A stretch of 12,243 nt of DNA from Peptostreptococcaceae bacterium oral taxon 113 str. W5053 (GTDB lineage: Bacteria > Bacillota > Clostridia > Tissierellales > Peptoniphilaceae). The notes beneath the pieces were generated by a model. The model was given only the letters and a program-made list of their open reading frames with translations, was not told the origin of the DNA and ran no database searches. The stretch lies in contig KI259864.1 of assembly GCA_000467935.1 (NCBI GenBank), forward strand, positions 6,723-18,965, given 5' to 3'. How positions within the stretch are numbered: position 1 is the first letter of the stretch; the number at the start of each line of letters is the position of its first letter. The position numbers were made by a program, and so were the translations under genes. Shown piece after piece: positions 1-6,935 of this stretch.

Positions 1-33
1 AAGGAAAATTTGACCCCTTTGGTTACCGAATTT

Positions 34-444
34 CTAAATTTCTTCGATAAATTTTTTCAGCTTCTCTAAGATTTTGTTTCTTTTCTTAATCAAAGCCGGG
101 TGTGTGATACTCTTTAACTTTGCTACCGAGCGGATGGTTTCATCCTGAAAGTACAAACGCTCTATGATGTCCTTTTCTTCTGCGTTAAGCCTTGATATAG
201 CGTTTCTGACTGCTTCAATCATCATCTGTGTTTCCACAATCTTTTCTACATCAACGCCTTCATCAACAATGTTTTCATAGAAATGTCCGTCATGGTCTAA
301 TGATGAAAAAAAGAGCAAGTGGTTTTTCCTGTCCACCTGCTCCAAATATTTTTCATGCTCTTTCTCACGCCAGTAGACCTTATATATCTCCTCACTGACT
401 TTCACCTTTTGCCCATTGACATAAAGGTAATATTCTTTTTTCAT
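34..444 (-). CDS. Sigma-70 region 4-like regulatory protein of a conjugative element
   Basis: This 136-aa protein ends in a segment (about residues 86-132) that reads as a sigma-70 region-4 helix-turn-helix: 'RLNAEEKDIIERLYF', then 'TIRSVAKLKSITHPALIKKRN'. There is no recognisable region 2, so it is probably an accessory regulator and not a full sigma factor. Proteins of this size and type are common in Tn916/Tn1549-like conjugative elements, where they are thought to influence transfer or recombination genes; its own role here is inference. The open frame extends upstream to 507, but ATG at 442-444 is chosen because a GGAGGA lies 6 nt before it, while the longer form would start inside a terminator-like hairpin. 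It is transcribed towards the left edge and no terminator is visible in the 33 nt after its stop. Base composition is less AT-rich than in the neighbouring transport genes. Confidence 0.8.
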   Translation of the reverse strand: MKKEYYLYVNGQKVKVSEEIYKVYWREKEHEKYLEQVDRKNHLLFFSSLDHDGHFYENIVDEGVDVEKIVETQMMIEAVRNAISRLNAEEKDIIERLYFQDETIRSVAKLKSITHPALIKKRNKILEKLKKFIEEI

Positions 445-485
445 TTCAAGTCCTCCATTCTTTTTCTGTCTGCTTGTTTTCAGGC

Positions 486-526
486 AAAAAAAGGAGGACT
501 CCTGCACTTAAGCATAAGAAGTCCTC
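486..526 (-). terminator. Intrinsic terminator or attenuator before the sigma-like gene
   Basis: On the minus strand, GAGGACT (526-520) pairs perfectly with AGTCCTC (500-494) and is followed at once by seven U (492-486). The loop can form a small inner CTTA/TAAG stem. It lies downstream of the MATE operon and the 25-codon ORF and about 40 nt before the sigma-like start. It could end the transport operon or attenuate readthrough into the sigma-like gene. The 7-bp stem is modest, but the U-run is good. Confidence 0.65.
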
Positions 527-549
527 TAAAATGGGTAAGTATTGCCGAA

Positions 550-627
550 TTATTTAAATAAATTCTTAGACAATACGAAAAAAGGTGATTCCATCATTAA
601 AGCTCTCATTATTATTTCATTGAACAT
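550..627 (-). CDS. Small ORF, 25 aa, possible leader peptide
   Basis: This short minus-strand frame encodes 25 residues beginning MFNEIIMRALMMESPFF and ending in a lysine, then TAA. A perfect AGGAGG (634-639) lies 6 nt upstream of its ATG, as good as any ribosome binding site in the window. Its stop is 23 nt before the hairpin at 486-526, the geometry expected of a leader peptide in front of an attenuator. It could equally be the remnant of a gene cut by the cargo insertion, or chance. I recognise no family. Support is the ribosome binding site and position only; no codon-use argument is possible at this length. Confidence 0.4.
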   Translation of the reverse strand: MFNEIIMRALMMESPFFVLSKNLFK

Positions 628-682
628 AATTATCCTCCTGATACATTTACTTTTCTCATTTCATCTGCTCTTTCCTTCAATT

Positions 683-2032
683 TTATATTTCATTTAAATT
701 TAATCTTAATTTTTTTCTTACATCTATTGCAAAAGGTATTGTTATAATTGTGGTTATTAAATCAGCGACAGCTTGAGAATATATCACACCATTTAATCCA
801 AAAATTTTAGGCAAAAGCAGAATGATCGGTAAAAATATAATTCCTTGTCTGCAAATGCTTAAAAATCCTCCAGCTAAGGCTTTTCCCATTGATAAATATA
901 ATGTGGAATATGTGAATTGAAATCCAAATGTAATAAACATAATGACTCCTGCTCTTAAAGCAGGAACTGCTATTTTCAAAACACTTTCGCCAGTTCCAAA
1001 GATAGATAATATATTTGGTGCAAATATATAAAGTAAAATTGTCCATACTAAACAAAATAGATTTATATATTTTATACAGCACCTTATTGCTTCATTTAAT
1101 CTTTTGTAGTTCTTCGCACCGTAATTAAAGCCGGCTAATGGCTGTAATCCTTTCATATATCCAAAAACAACATTCGTTCCCAAAGTTACAATTCTAAGTA
1201 CGATCCCCATTGCAGCAATCGCATCTTCCCCATATAAAGATGCCGAAGATGATATTTTACTCATAGATATACTTGAAAAAATCTGGAGCAAAAACATTGA
1301 AATACCAACTTTCAATATTTCTTTATAAGCATTAATGGTTGGCTTAAAATTAGAAATTTTAAGTTTTATATAACTTTTCTCGCTTTTAAAATAAATGATA
1401 TAAATAAACAGAGTTACGACTTGAGATATAAGAGTTGCAATAGCTGCTCCATTTACTCCCAAATTTAATCCATATATAAATATAGGATCTAAAACCATAT
1501 TCAAAACCGAACCAATAATCATTGCTTTTAAAGAAACTTTAGCTGCCCCTTGTGCTACCGCCAGATTGCCTGCCGTTACATTAGCAGTGCTGACCATTGT
1601 ACTTATAATGAATATGATGGCATATTTTTTAGCAATTTCTATTATAGAAGGGATTGCTCCCATAAATTTCAAAACATCAGTCAGCAGAAACAGCAGTGTC
1701 ATGCCGGTAATCGCTCCGATGATAACACTTGTAAACATTGCTACAGTAGCAACTATATCTGCTTCCTTCTTCTTTTCTCCACCTAATAATCGTGATATAT
1801 AAGAACCTGCCCCTGCACCAAAAGTTAACCCAATCCCCGAAAAAATAAGAGAAATCGGAAAAGCTACCGATACGGCTGCTACTGAATGTTTCCCCAGTCC
1901 TGATACAAAGTAAGTATCCACAACATTATATAATGCCATTATCAGCATACTTACAACCATTGGCATTCCAAGTTTAAACAAAGCTTTCGCAATATTTTCC
2001 TCACTCATAATCTTTATTTTGCTGCTATTCAT
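683..2032 (-). CDS. MATE family efflux transporter
   Basis: This integral membrane protein of 449 aa has the usual length for MATE (DinF/MepA/NorM) transporters, which export cationic drugs or metabolites by Na+ or H+ antiport across the cytoplasmic membrane. Family features include the start 'ALFKLGMPMVVSMLIMALYNVVDTYFV' region (residues 17-43), the 'FGAGAGSYISRLLG' loop (about 71-84), 'GSVLNMVLDPIFIYGLNLGVNGAA' (about 174-197), and a second half repeating the pattern ('NVVFGYMKGLQPLAGFNYGAKN', about 282-303). About twelve hydrophobic helices are visible. The ATG at 2032 follows AAGGAG by 7 nt and lies 16 nt after the ABC gene stop, so it is the third gene of the operon. Co-transcription with two ABC half-transporters suggests a joint role, perhaps export of a used ligand; that is inference. 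The substrate cannot be read from sequence. Confidence 0.93.
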   Translation of the reverse strand: MNSSKIKIMSEENIAKALFKLGMPMVVSMLIMALYNVVDTYFVSGLGKHSVAAVSVAFPISLIFSGIGLTFGAGAGSYISRLLGGEKKKEADIVATVAMFTSVIIGAITGMTLLFLLTDVLKFMGAIPSIIEIAKKYAIIFIISTMVSTANVTAGNLAVAQGAAKVSLKAMIIGSVLNMVLDPIFIYGLNLGVNGAAIATLISQVVTLFIYIIYFKSEKSYIKLKISNFKPTINAYKEILKVGISMFLLQIFSSISMSKISSSASLYGEDAIAAMGIVLRIVTLGTNVVFGYMKGLQPLAGFNYGAKNYKRLNEAIRCCIKYINLFCLVWTILLYIFAPNILSIFGTGESVLKIAVPALRAGVIMFITFGFQFTYSTLYLSMGKALAGGFLSICRQGIIFLPIILLLPKIFGLNGVIYSQAVADLITTIITIPFAIDVRKKLRLNLNEI

Positions 2033-2048
2033 TTTCCTGCTCCTTACA

Positions 2049-3767
2049 TTATTTGTTTTTTGCCTGTTCTTGCTCTTTAATCATTTGGTAATAATGACCT
2101 TTTTTCTTTATCAATTCATCATGTTTTCCTATTTCTTCTATTTTTCCGTTATTCATTAAAATAATCTGGTCTGCATTTTTTATTGTATGAAGCCTGTGAG
2201 CAATAGTGAAAACCGTCTTTCCTTTTATCAAATGGTCAAATGCTTTATTAATCTTAATTTCATTATCTGCATCTAAAGATGCTGTAAATTCATCCAATAA
2301 CAATATTGGAGCATTTTTTAAAATTGCTCTGGCAATACAAATTCTCTGCTTTTCTCCACCTGAAAGTGATGTGCCGCCTTCTGAAACTTTTGTATTATAT
2401 CCATCAGGTAAAGAAATAATGAACTCATGGCAACAGGCAATTTTTGAAGCTTCAACAACTTCCTCAAAAGTTGCATTTGGATTGCCTATGGAGATATTAT
2501 TTAAAATAGTATCTGATAACAAAATATTATCCTGAAATACTACGCTTACCGAATTTAATAAAAAATCCGGATTTAAATTTTTAATATTTTCTCCTCCAAT
2601 GGTAATTTCTCCATCTGTTATATCCCAAAACCTTGTGATTAAATTCATTATGGTACTTTTCCCGGAACCAGATTCTCCTATCAGTGCGTTTATACTTCTT
2701 TCTTCTGCTACAAAACTAATGTCGTGCAGAACTTCTTTATTCTTTTCATAGGAAAATGAAACATTCTCAAATCTGACTGTATAGTTTTTTAAAGCATTTT
2801 TCTTATTGTCAAAATCATATTCTTTGCAGTCCATAGCTCTATTTAAATTGTCAGAAGCTATTTTTAAGTTTTTAAGCATGATATAATATCTCTCAAATGA
2901 AATTAAAATTCCGGAAACGGCAATTCCCATAATAAAAAACGCAATCAAAGACTCAGCTTTTAAATCTCCACCCATGAGCAAATAGCTTCCGCTTAATAGT
3001 GATATTGGCACAATAAAATTTATCAAACTTCCATATAATGCCGTTGGAATAGCCATTTTCACTTCTGTTTGAATACCATTTTTTCTGACTGCTTCCATAT
3101 TGCTTTTTAATCTGGTAAAATTTGATACCTGCATACCATAGGCTCTAAAAACCTTTATGCCATTTATATATTCCAAAACATTAGAAACCATAGTTTCATT
3201 TAGTTTTCGTTTCTGATTTTCAAGTTTTTTAGATAATCTCTCGCCCCAATGCAATATCGGTATTGATATGATGATTACTATGCACTCAGCGAAAGCAAGT
3301 CTAAAGTCAATAAAAAAGGTTCCGACTATAAGCATCAAACAGGTAGTTATTGTTTTTATAAAAAATGGCAATGCGTGTGAAAGTAATCCTTCAAAACTAC
3401 TTAAATCATTTGTTAATGTGTTTATTAAATATCCTTTACTGTTTTTGCTAAAATGACCTAAACTTAATTTTCTAAAATGATTTGCTAAGTCAGTACGTAA
3501 AACCCCGGTTGTTAAAAAAGATTGCTCAAAAGACAAAAGATAGCTTTTCCTATATATTAAAATCCTTAACATAACGCCTATAAAGCATATCAATGTGTAC
3601 TTGGAAATATAAGTGATATCTAATGTTCCATGAAAAATATCTATTATGGTCAGGTATAAAACGAAATATGTAACCATACTCCCTAATGAATCCAAGCACA
3701 TAAGGAAAATAGGATAATACAGTCTATTTTTATTCTTACCTATCAGGTTATTTATGCCCTTTAACAT
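2049..3767 (-). CDS. ABC transporter, fused membrane and ATPase domains (second half of heterodimer)
   Basis: This 572-aa half-transporter has an N-terminal six-helix type-1 exporter-fold membrane domain (about 1-310) and a C-terminal ATPase domain. Visible motifs are Walker A GESGSGKST (364-372), Q-loop Q412, signature LSGGE (468-472), Walker B ILLLDE with catalytic Glu493, D-loop SLD (497-499) and H-loop His524. The last signature residue is Glu instead of the usual Gln. It begins 9 nt after the preceding ABC gene, whose TAG stop overlaps its own TAGGAGGG ribosome binding site, so translation is probably coupled and the two form a heterodimer. The fold is shared by drug and peptide exporters and by siderophore importers of the YbtPQ/IrtAB type. 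The importer reading rests on the AraC regulator and the neighbouring importer operon, and is inference. Confidence 0.92.
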   Translation of the reverse strand: MLKGINNLIGKNKNRLYYPIFLMCLDSLGSMVTYFVLYLTIIDIFHGTLDITYISKYTLICFIGVMLRILIYRKSYLLSFEQSFLTTGVLRTDLANHFRKLSLGHFSKNSKGYLINTLTNDLSSFEGLLSHALPFFIKTITTCLMLIVGTFFIDFRLAFAECIVIIISIPILHWGERLSKKLENQKRKLNETMVSNVLEYINGIKVFRAYGMQVSNFTRLKSNMEAVRKNGIQTEVKMAIPTALYGSLINFIVPISLLSGSYLLMGGDLKAESLIAFFIMGIAVSGILISFERYYIMLKNLKIASDNLNRAMDCKEYDFDNKKNALKNYTVRFENVSFSYEKNKEVLHDISFVAEERSINALIGESGSGKSTIMNLITRFWDITDGEITIGGENIKNLNPDFLLNSVSVVFQDNILLSDTILNNISIGNPNATFEEVVEASKIACCHEFIISLPDGYNTKVSEGGTSLSGGEKQRICIARAILKNAPILLLDEFTASLDADNEIKINKAFDHLIKGKTVFTIAHRLHTIKNADQIILMNNGKIEEIGKHDELIKKKGHYYQMIKEQEQAKNK

Positions 3768-3776
3768 TTTTCCCTC

Positions 3777-5510
3777 CTACTCCACATAATTTTTCATATA
3801 ACTTGCCCACATTTTAGAATAGTATCCATTTATTTCTAAAAGTCTTTTATGTGTACCTTGTTCAACTATTTCCCCTTTTTCAAACACTATGATTTTATTG
3901 GCATCACATATTGTATGAAGCCTGTGAGCAATCATAATTACTGTTTTATCTTTTAATAAATTTTTCAATGCCGTCTGAATCTTGTGTTCATTTTCAATAT
4001 CCGAATATGATGTCGCTTCATCAAAAATAACAATCGGAGCGTTTTTCAGAATTGCTCTCGCTATACTGAGTCTTTGTTTTTGTCCACCTGAAAGTTTAAA
4101 TCCTTCCTCTCCGATTTTGGTATCATATCCTTTGGGAAGTGTAGTAATAAAATCATGAATTTGTGCATATTTTGCTGCTTCTTTTACACTTTCTTCATCC
4201 GCCTCACTGCCCATTCTAATATTTTCAAACAAGGTATCTTCCATTAAAAATGTGTCCTGAAATACAAACGAAACCGCAGAAGTAAGAGTTTCCTCACTTA
4301 GTTTGTTTATAGGAATTCCTCCGATACAAATTTCACCTTTATCAACATTCCAATATCTCCCTATTAAGGACGCTGCTGTTGTTTTTCCTGCTCCAGAAGC
4401 TCCAACAAATGCAGTAAATGACTTAGGTTCAATCTTCATAGAGATGTTTTTTAACACAACATTCTCATCATCATATCCGAAACTGACATCATTAAATTGA
4501 ATATCCAAATTTTTAGACTTCAGTTGTTCTTTTCCTACCACTTCAACCGGTATTCCAAAAAGTTTTTTTATATTGACCAATCCACTGTTTAACTCAATTC
4601 TTCCCATCGCAATATTAAATAGGTTAAAAAATGTCCTGTAAAAACACATCGTTAGTAACATAAATATCAATAAATGTTCTGTAGAAATCAACCCATTTAC
4701 ATACAAAAAACCGCCTATTGGCAATGTGAATAATATGCCTGAATCCAAAATTACTATCGTTATGGCAAGTGGATAACAAGAACACTTTGCCATTTCAACT
4801 AAACATTCCGTATAATTTTTTGATGCAGCACTTAACTTTGCAAATTTTTCTACGGTTAATCCAAACATCTTTATAATCGGCATACAGTTAATATACTCAT
4901 TTATAGAACTTAACAGCTCAGAAAAAGTATCTGTATATTTTTTAGTCAGATTAGGATACTTTTTCATCATCATTGTTGGTAGAAGCACGCCAACAACGAC
5001 AGGCAGAAGCATTGTTAATGCCATAAATACATTGATATAAAACATTATTAACATTGATATTATAGGGATAACTACTGCCTGCGTAATTTCTATTAAATTG
5101 TGTGCTATAAACCCTTCTAATTTTTCAATATCATCAAATAATGCCGCTTTTAATTCTCCGGATGTTTTGTTATTAAAAAATCCCAAACTCACTTTTGATA
5201 AATATTCAAGGGCTTCCATCTTCAAACGGTGTATAATATTGTATGCGGCAACATGGGTGAATATCATAGTAATCGACATCAATATATTTTGCAGGATTGT
5301 TGAAAATATCATAACTAAAGCCCATGGCAACACAGACTTAAAATCAATTTGGTTGTTGATTAAAGCTGCAATCATTTTATATAAAACAACATACGGCACA
5401 AATGATAACAAGCCGCAAATCGAACCTAAAAATATTCCAATCGCTATTTTGAATTTTTCATAGCTAAGCAGCGAAAATACATTCAACTTCTTATTACTAA
5501 AATTTTCCAT
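3777..5510 (-). CDS. ABC transporter, fused membrane and ATPase domains (first half of heterodimer)
   Basis: This 577-aa protein has six membrane helices in roughly the first 310 residues and then an ATPase domain. Motifs are Walker A GASGAGKTT (370-378), Q-loop Q418, signature LSGGQ (473-477), Walker B IVIFDE with Glu498, and H-loop His529. After the catalytic Glu the D-loop reads ATSYSD, unlike the common ATSALD; from memory, D-loops of the form AT.(F/Y)(A/S)D are seen in half-transporters related to siderophore importers such as IrtB, and this should be tested by alignment. ATG at 5510 follows GAAGGTGA by about 6 nt. It is the first gene of the minus-strand operon, divergent from the araC-type gene, with the 235-bp control region between. 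Substrate is unknown: metallophore import, or drug or peptide export. Confidence 0.92.
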   Translation of the reverse strand: MENFSNKKLNVFSLLSYEKFKIAIGIFLGSICGLLSFVPYVVLYKMIAALINNQIDFKSVLPWALVMIFSTILQNILMSITMIFTHVAAYNIIHRLKMEALEYLSKVSLGFFNNKTSGELKAALFDDIEKLEGFIAHNLIEITQAVVIPIISMLIMFYINVFMALTMLLPVVVGVLLPTMMMKKYPNLTKKYTDTFSELLSSINEYINCMPIIKMFGLTVEKFAKLSAASKNYTECLVEMAKCSCYPLAITIVILDSGILFTLPIGGFLYVNGLISTEHLLIFMLLTMCFYRTFFNLFNIAMGRIELNSGLVNIKKLFGIPVEVVGKEQLKSKNLDIQFNDVSFGYDDENVVLKNISMKIEPKSFTAFVGASGAGKTTAASLIGRYWNVDKGEICIGGIPINKLSEETLTSAVSFVFQDTFLMEDTLFENIRMGSEADEESVKEAAKYAQIHDFITTLPKGYDTKIGEEGFKLSGGQKQRLSIARAILKNAPIVIFDEATSYSDIENEHKIQTALKNLLKDKTVIMIAHRLHTICDANKIIVFEKGEIVEQGTHKRLLEINGYYSKMWASYMKNYVE

Positions 5511-5550
5511 GTAAAATCACCTTCTTTAAATTATATTATTTATTATTTAT

Positions 5551-5579
5551 AGGCTATGTTAAAATAAGAATTAAGTCAA
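5551..5579 (-). promoter_or_regulatory. Candidate promoter of the ABC-ABC-MATE operon
   Basis: On the minus strand TTGACT (5579-5574) is a good -35 box. At 17 nt spacing the -10 position reads TAGCCT (5556-5551), which is poor. A better TATAAA (5551-5546) sits at 22 nt, too far for ordinary sigma-A use. A strong -35 with a poor or misplaced -10 suggests dependence on an activator, and the adjacent AraC-family protein is the obvious candidate. The -35 box lies inside the palindrome at 5574-5588. The start site is not determined. Confidence 0.4.
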
Positions 5580-5588
5580 TAATTGACT
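5574..5588. promoter_or_regulatory. 7-1-7 palindromic operator candidate
   Basis: AGTCAATAATTGACT is a perfect 7-bp inverted repeat around one base. It contains TTGACT on both strands, so it supplies the -35 box of the plus-strand promoter (5583-5588) and of the divergent minus-strand promoter (5579-5574). The 7-1-7 geometry resembles Fur/PerR/Zur boxes, although only about half the bases of a Fur box match. A protein bound here would affect both arms at once. Confidence 0.45.
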
Positions 5589-5611
5589 ATTTTAGAACAT
5601 ACTAATATAGT
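5583..5611 (+). promoter_or_regulatory. Strong distal promoter towards the araC-type gene
   Basis: TTGACT (5583-5588), a 17-nt spacer, and TATAGT (5606-5611) make the best sigma-A promoter match in the window. Initiation near 5618 would leave an untranslated leader of about 128 nt, which contains the direct repeats at 5674-5711, before the TTG start at 5746. Confidence 0.6.
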
Positions 5612-5673
5612 TATCCTTAAAATCCTTTTATTTAAGCGGTTATAAGAGATTTTATCAGACAAAAATTAAAATA

Positions 5674-5711
5674 TTGTGATATAAATTTAGTTGATTATGA
5701 TATAAACTTGT
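5674..5711 (+). promoter_or_regulatory. 21-bp-spaced direct repeats, probable AraC-type operator
   Basis: Two copies of a 17-bp element, at 5674-5690 (TTGTGATATAAATTTAG) and 5695-5711 (TTATGATATAAACTTGT), match at 13 of 17 positions and share TGATATAAA exactly. Their starts are 21 bp apart, two helical turns, as expected for tandem half-sites bound by AraC-family dimers. The second copy overlaps the -35 and spacer of the proximal promoter, so bound protein could repress or tune its own gene. Confidence 0.55.
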
Positions 5712-5719
5712 GCTAAAAT
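5691..5719 (+). promoter_or_regulatory. Proximal promoter of the araC-type gene
   Basis: TTGATT (5691-5696), a 17-nt spacer and TAAAAT (5714-5719), with an upstream TGC that makes an extended -10. The start site would be near 5726, about 20 nt before the TTG start codon and just ahead of the AGGAGGTGA ribosome binding site at 5733-5741. It overlaps the direct-repeat operator candidate. Confidence 0.6.
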
Positions 5720-5745
5720 GATGTTTAATACGAGGAGGTGATACT

Positions 5746-6720
5746 TTGAACCGTACGGTTATTGAATATTATAAAAATTTACCTGAAAGTTTACATTTCT
5801 ATAAAATTGAGGAAGAATCTGATTCAGAAAATGATTTTTATCGTATGAGTTCAGAATATGGGAATGGAACTTTGCAGATAATGAATTTTCATGGTCAGTT
5901 CTTAATTATAATTGCAAGCTTTATCCCTAAAAGTAATTTTGAAAAAGTGGCTGAAATTAAGGAGGAATATTTTGAGATTAGTCAGTTTGAAACTGATTCA
6001 AGTTCATTTAAAGTTGGCGGCAGAAAGGTAAAGCAGGTTGACAAAGGAATCTGCTGTTACGCAAATACCCGAAAAAGTGCTTATGCTTTCTGCGAAGCTA
6101 ATAAGCCTACCTGTTTCACTAAAGTTATCATAACAAAAAAATATTTCGATTCATTTTTAGAGGGATATTTTGGAAATACTTATGAATCATATAAAAGTGC
6201 TTTGGATTTTTTAATTGAAAAGCCTAATTCACCGGAATTAAACTTTGTTTTTCAACAAATCAAAGACTGTCCGGCTATAGGAAATACCAGAAAATTATAT
6301 ATGGAAAGTAAGGTTATCGAAATTTTATCTCTAATAATTAATACTGCCCAAAAAGAAGAAAATCGTCCATATATCTCTGTAAAGTTGGATAGAAAAGATA
6401 AGCGTTCTCTAAACAAGGTCATTACATTTATGAAAAACAATTTATCCGCTTATCCTTCCATAAAAGAATTGTCAAAAATGGCAAACATGAGTTGCTCCCG
6501 TTTTCAGATGGCATTTCGTCAGGTTTATGGAACAACCGTTTATGAATACTTAAAAGTAATGCGAATGAATTATGCTCTTTTGCTATTGCAAGATACAGAC
6601 GATAAAATTTATCATATTGCTCTAAAGGTTGGATATAAAAATGCGGGACACTTTGCAAAGATTTTCAAATCAACTTTTAAAATGAGTCCTATGGAATATC
6701 GTAATATTCATCATATCTAA
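5746..6720 (+). CDS. AraC family transcriptional regulator
   Basis: This 324-aa regulator has a ligand-sensing N-terminal domain of about 215 residues, without an obvious named fold, and a C-terminal AraC DNA-binding domain with two helix-turn-helices: about 237-261 ('PSIKELSKMANMSCSRFQMAF') and about 286-316 ('KIYHIALKVGYKNAGHF' followed by 'FKMSPMEYR'). The start is TTG at 5746-5748, supported by AGGAGGTGA ending just upstream with AGGAGG 7 nt away; the next in-frame ATG is 33 codons later and lacks such a site. Position between two divergent transport operons implies it controls both. Length and layout resemble YbtA/PchR, which sense siderophores, but that analogy is inference. The direct repeats before it suggest autoregulation. 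Cysteines at 103, 104, 116 and 123 in the sensing domain could bind metal, though this is untested. Confidence 0.92.
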   Translation: MNRTVIEYYKNLPESLHFYKIEEESDSENDFYRMSSEYGNGTLQIMNFHGQFLIIIASFIPKSNFEKVAEIKEEYFEISQFETDSSSFKVGGRKVKQVDKGICCYANTRKSAYAFCEANKPTCFTKVIITKKYFDSFLEGYFGNTYESYKSALDFLIEKPNSPELNFVFQQIKDCPAIGNTRKLYMESKVIEILSLIINTAQKEENRPYISVKLDRKDKRSLNKVITFMKNNLSAYPSIKELSKMANMSCSRFQMAFRQVYGTTVYEYLKVMRMNYALLLLQDTDDKIYHIALKVGYKNAGHFAKIFKSTFKMSPMEYRNIHHI

Positions 6721-6727
6721 AAGTTTT

Positions 6728-6767
6728 ATATCGTAATATTTTTTATATCTATCACGATATTTTAACT
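6728..6767 (+). terminator. Weak AT-rich hairpin after the araC-type gene
   Basis: ATATCGT (6728-6734) pairs with ACGATAT (6754-6760) seven bases after the stop codon, followed by TTTAACTT. The stem is short and AT-rich, the loop is 19 nt, and the U-tract is broken. It may contribute to termination, but the hairpin at 6877-6914 is much stronger. Confidence 0.3.
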
Positions 6768-6829
6768 TATTTCAAAATAATATTATGTGAAATCTCTATT
6801 TCTTGTGATTTAATAAGCATTTAAGGGTG

Positions 6830-6843
6830 TTTCAAAATTGAAA
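6830..6843. repeat. Short inverted repeat in the importer upstream region
   Basis: TTTCAA and TTGAAA flank a 2-bp centre (AA). It lies about 40 bp upstream of the candidate -10 at 6876, where an activator or repressor might bind. Nearby ATTTCA (6769-6774) and TGAAAT (6788-6793) form another loose pair. In such AT-rich DNA chance occurrence is likely, so this is recorded only as a candidate site. Confidence 0.25.
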
Positions 6844-6852
6844 TTTGTAACC

Positions 6853-6881
6853 TTGTTTATAAACTAAATAATGTGTAAAAT
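6853..6881 (+). promoter_or_regulatory. Candidate promoter of the importer operon, overlapping a terminator
   Basis: TTGTTT (6853-6858), a 17-nt spacer and TAAAAT (6876-6881). Initiation would fall near 6888, at the end of the hairpin's 5' arm (6877-6890). Transcripts from this promoter would therefore lack most of that arm and escape the terminator, whereas readthrough RNA from the araC-type gene would form it. The -35 match is modest, consistent with an activator-dependent promoter. Confidence 0.45.
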
Positions 6882-6916
6882 GTGAGTTAGTTATATTTGT
6901 CTAACTCACATTTTTT
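6877..6916 (+). terminator. Strong intrinsic terminator directly before the importer operon
   Basis: AAAATGTGAGTTAG (6877-6890) pairs perfectly over 14 bp with CTAACTCACATTTT (6901-6914) around a 10-nt loop, and six T (6911-6916) follow. The importer's ribosome binding site starts only a few bases later. It would stop RNA from the araC-type gene. Because the hairpin is symmetrical and has A-runs at its other end, it may also act on the opposite strand. Confidence 0.8.
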
Positions 6917-6935
6917 GGTTAAGGGAGGTTTTATT

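Noticed and set aside
445..507. N-terminal extension of the sigma-like protein to 507
   Set aside because: That start lies in the loop of the terminator hairpin; ATG 444 has GGAGGA at 6 nt.
319..561. Plus-strand open frame opposite the sigma-like gene
   Set aside because: It is antisense to a gene with a clear domain and ribosome site, and its residues show no family features.
2206..2535. Plus-strand open frame inside the second ABC half-transporter
   Set aside because: It is antisense to the ATPase motifs, which are complete on the minus strand.
5718..5741. Seven-codon frame ATGATG to TGA before the araC-type start
   Set aside because: It begins within the -10 region of the proximal promoter and has no ribosome site; chance is the simplest explanation.
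6897..6935. Longer N-terminus for the first permease starting at TTG 6897
   Set aside because: It would lie within the terminator hairpin and has no ribosome site; TTG 6936 has AGGGAGG at 7 nt.
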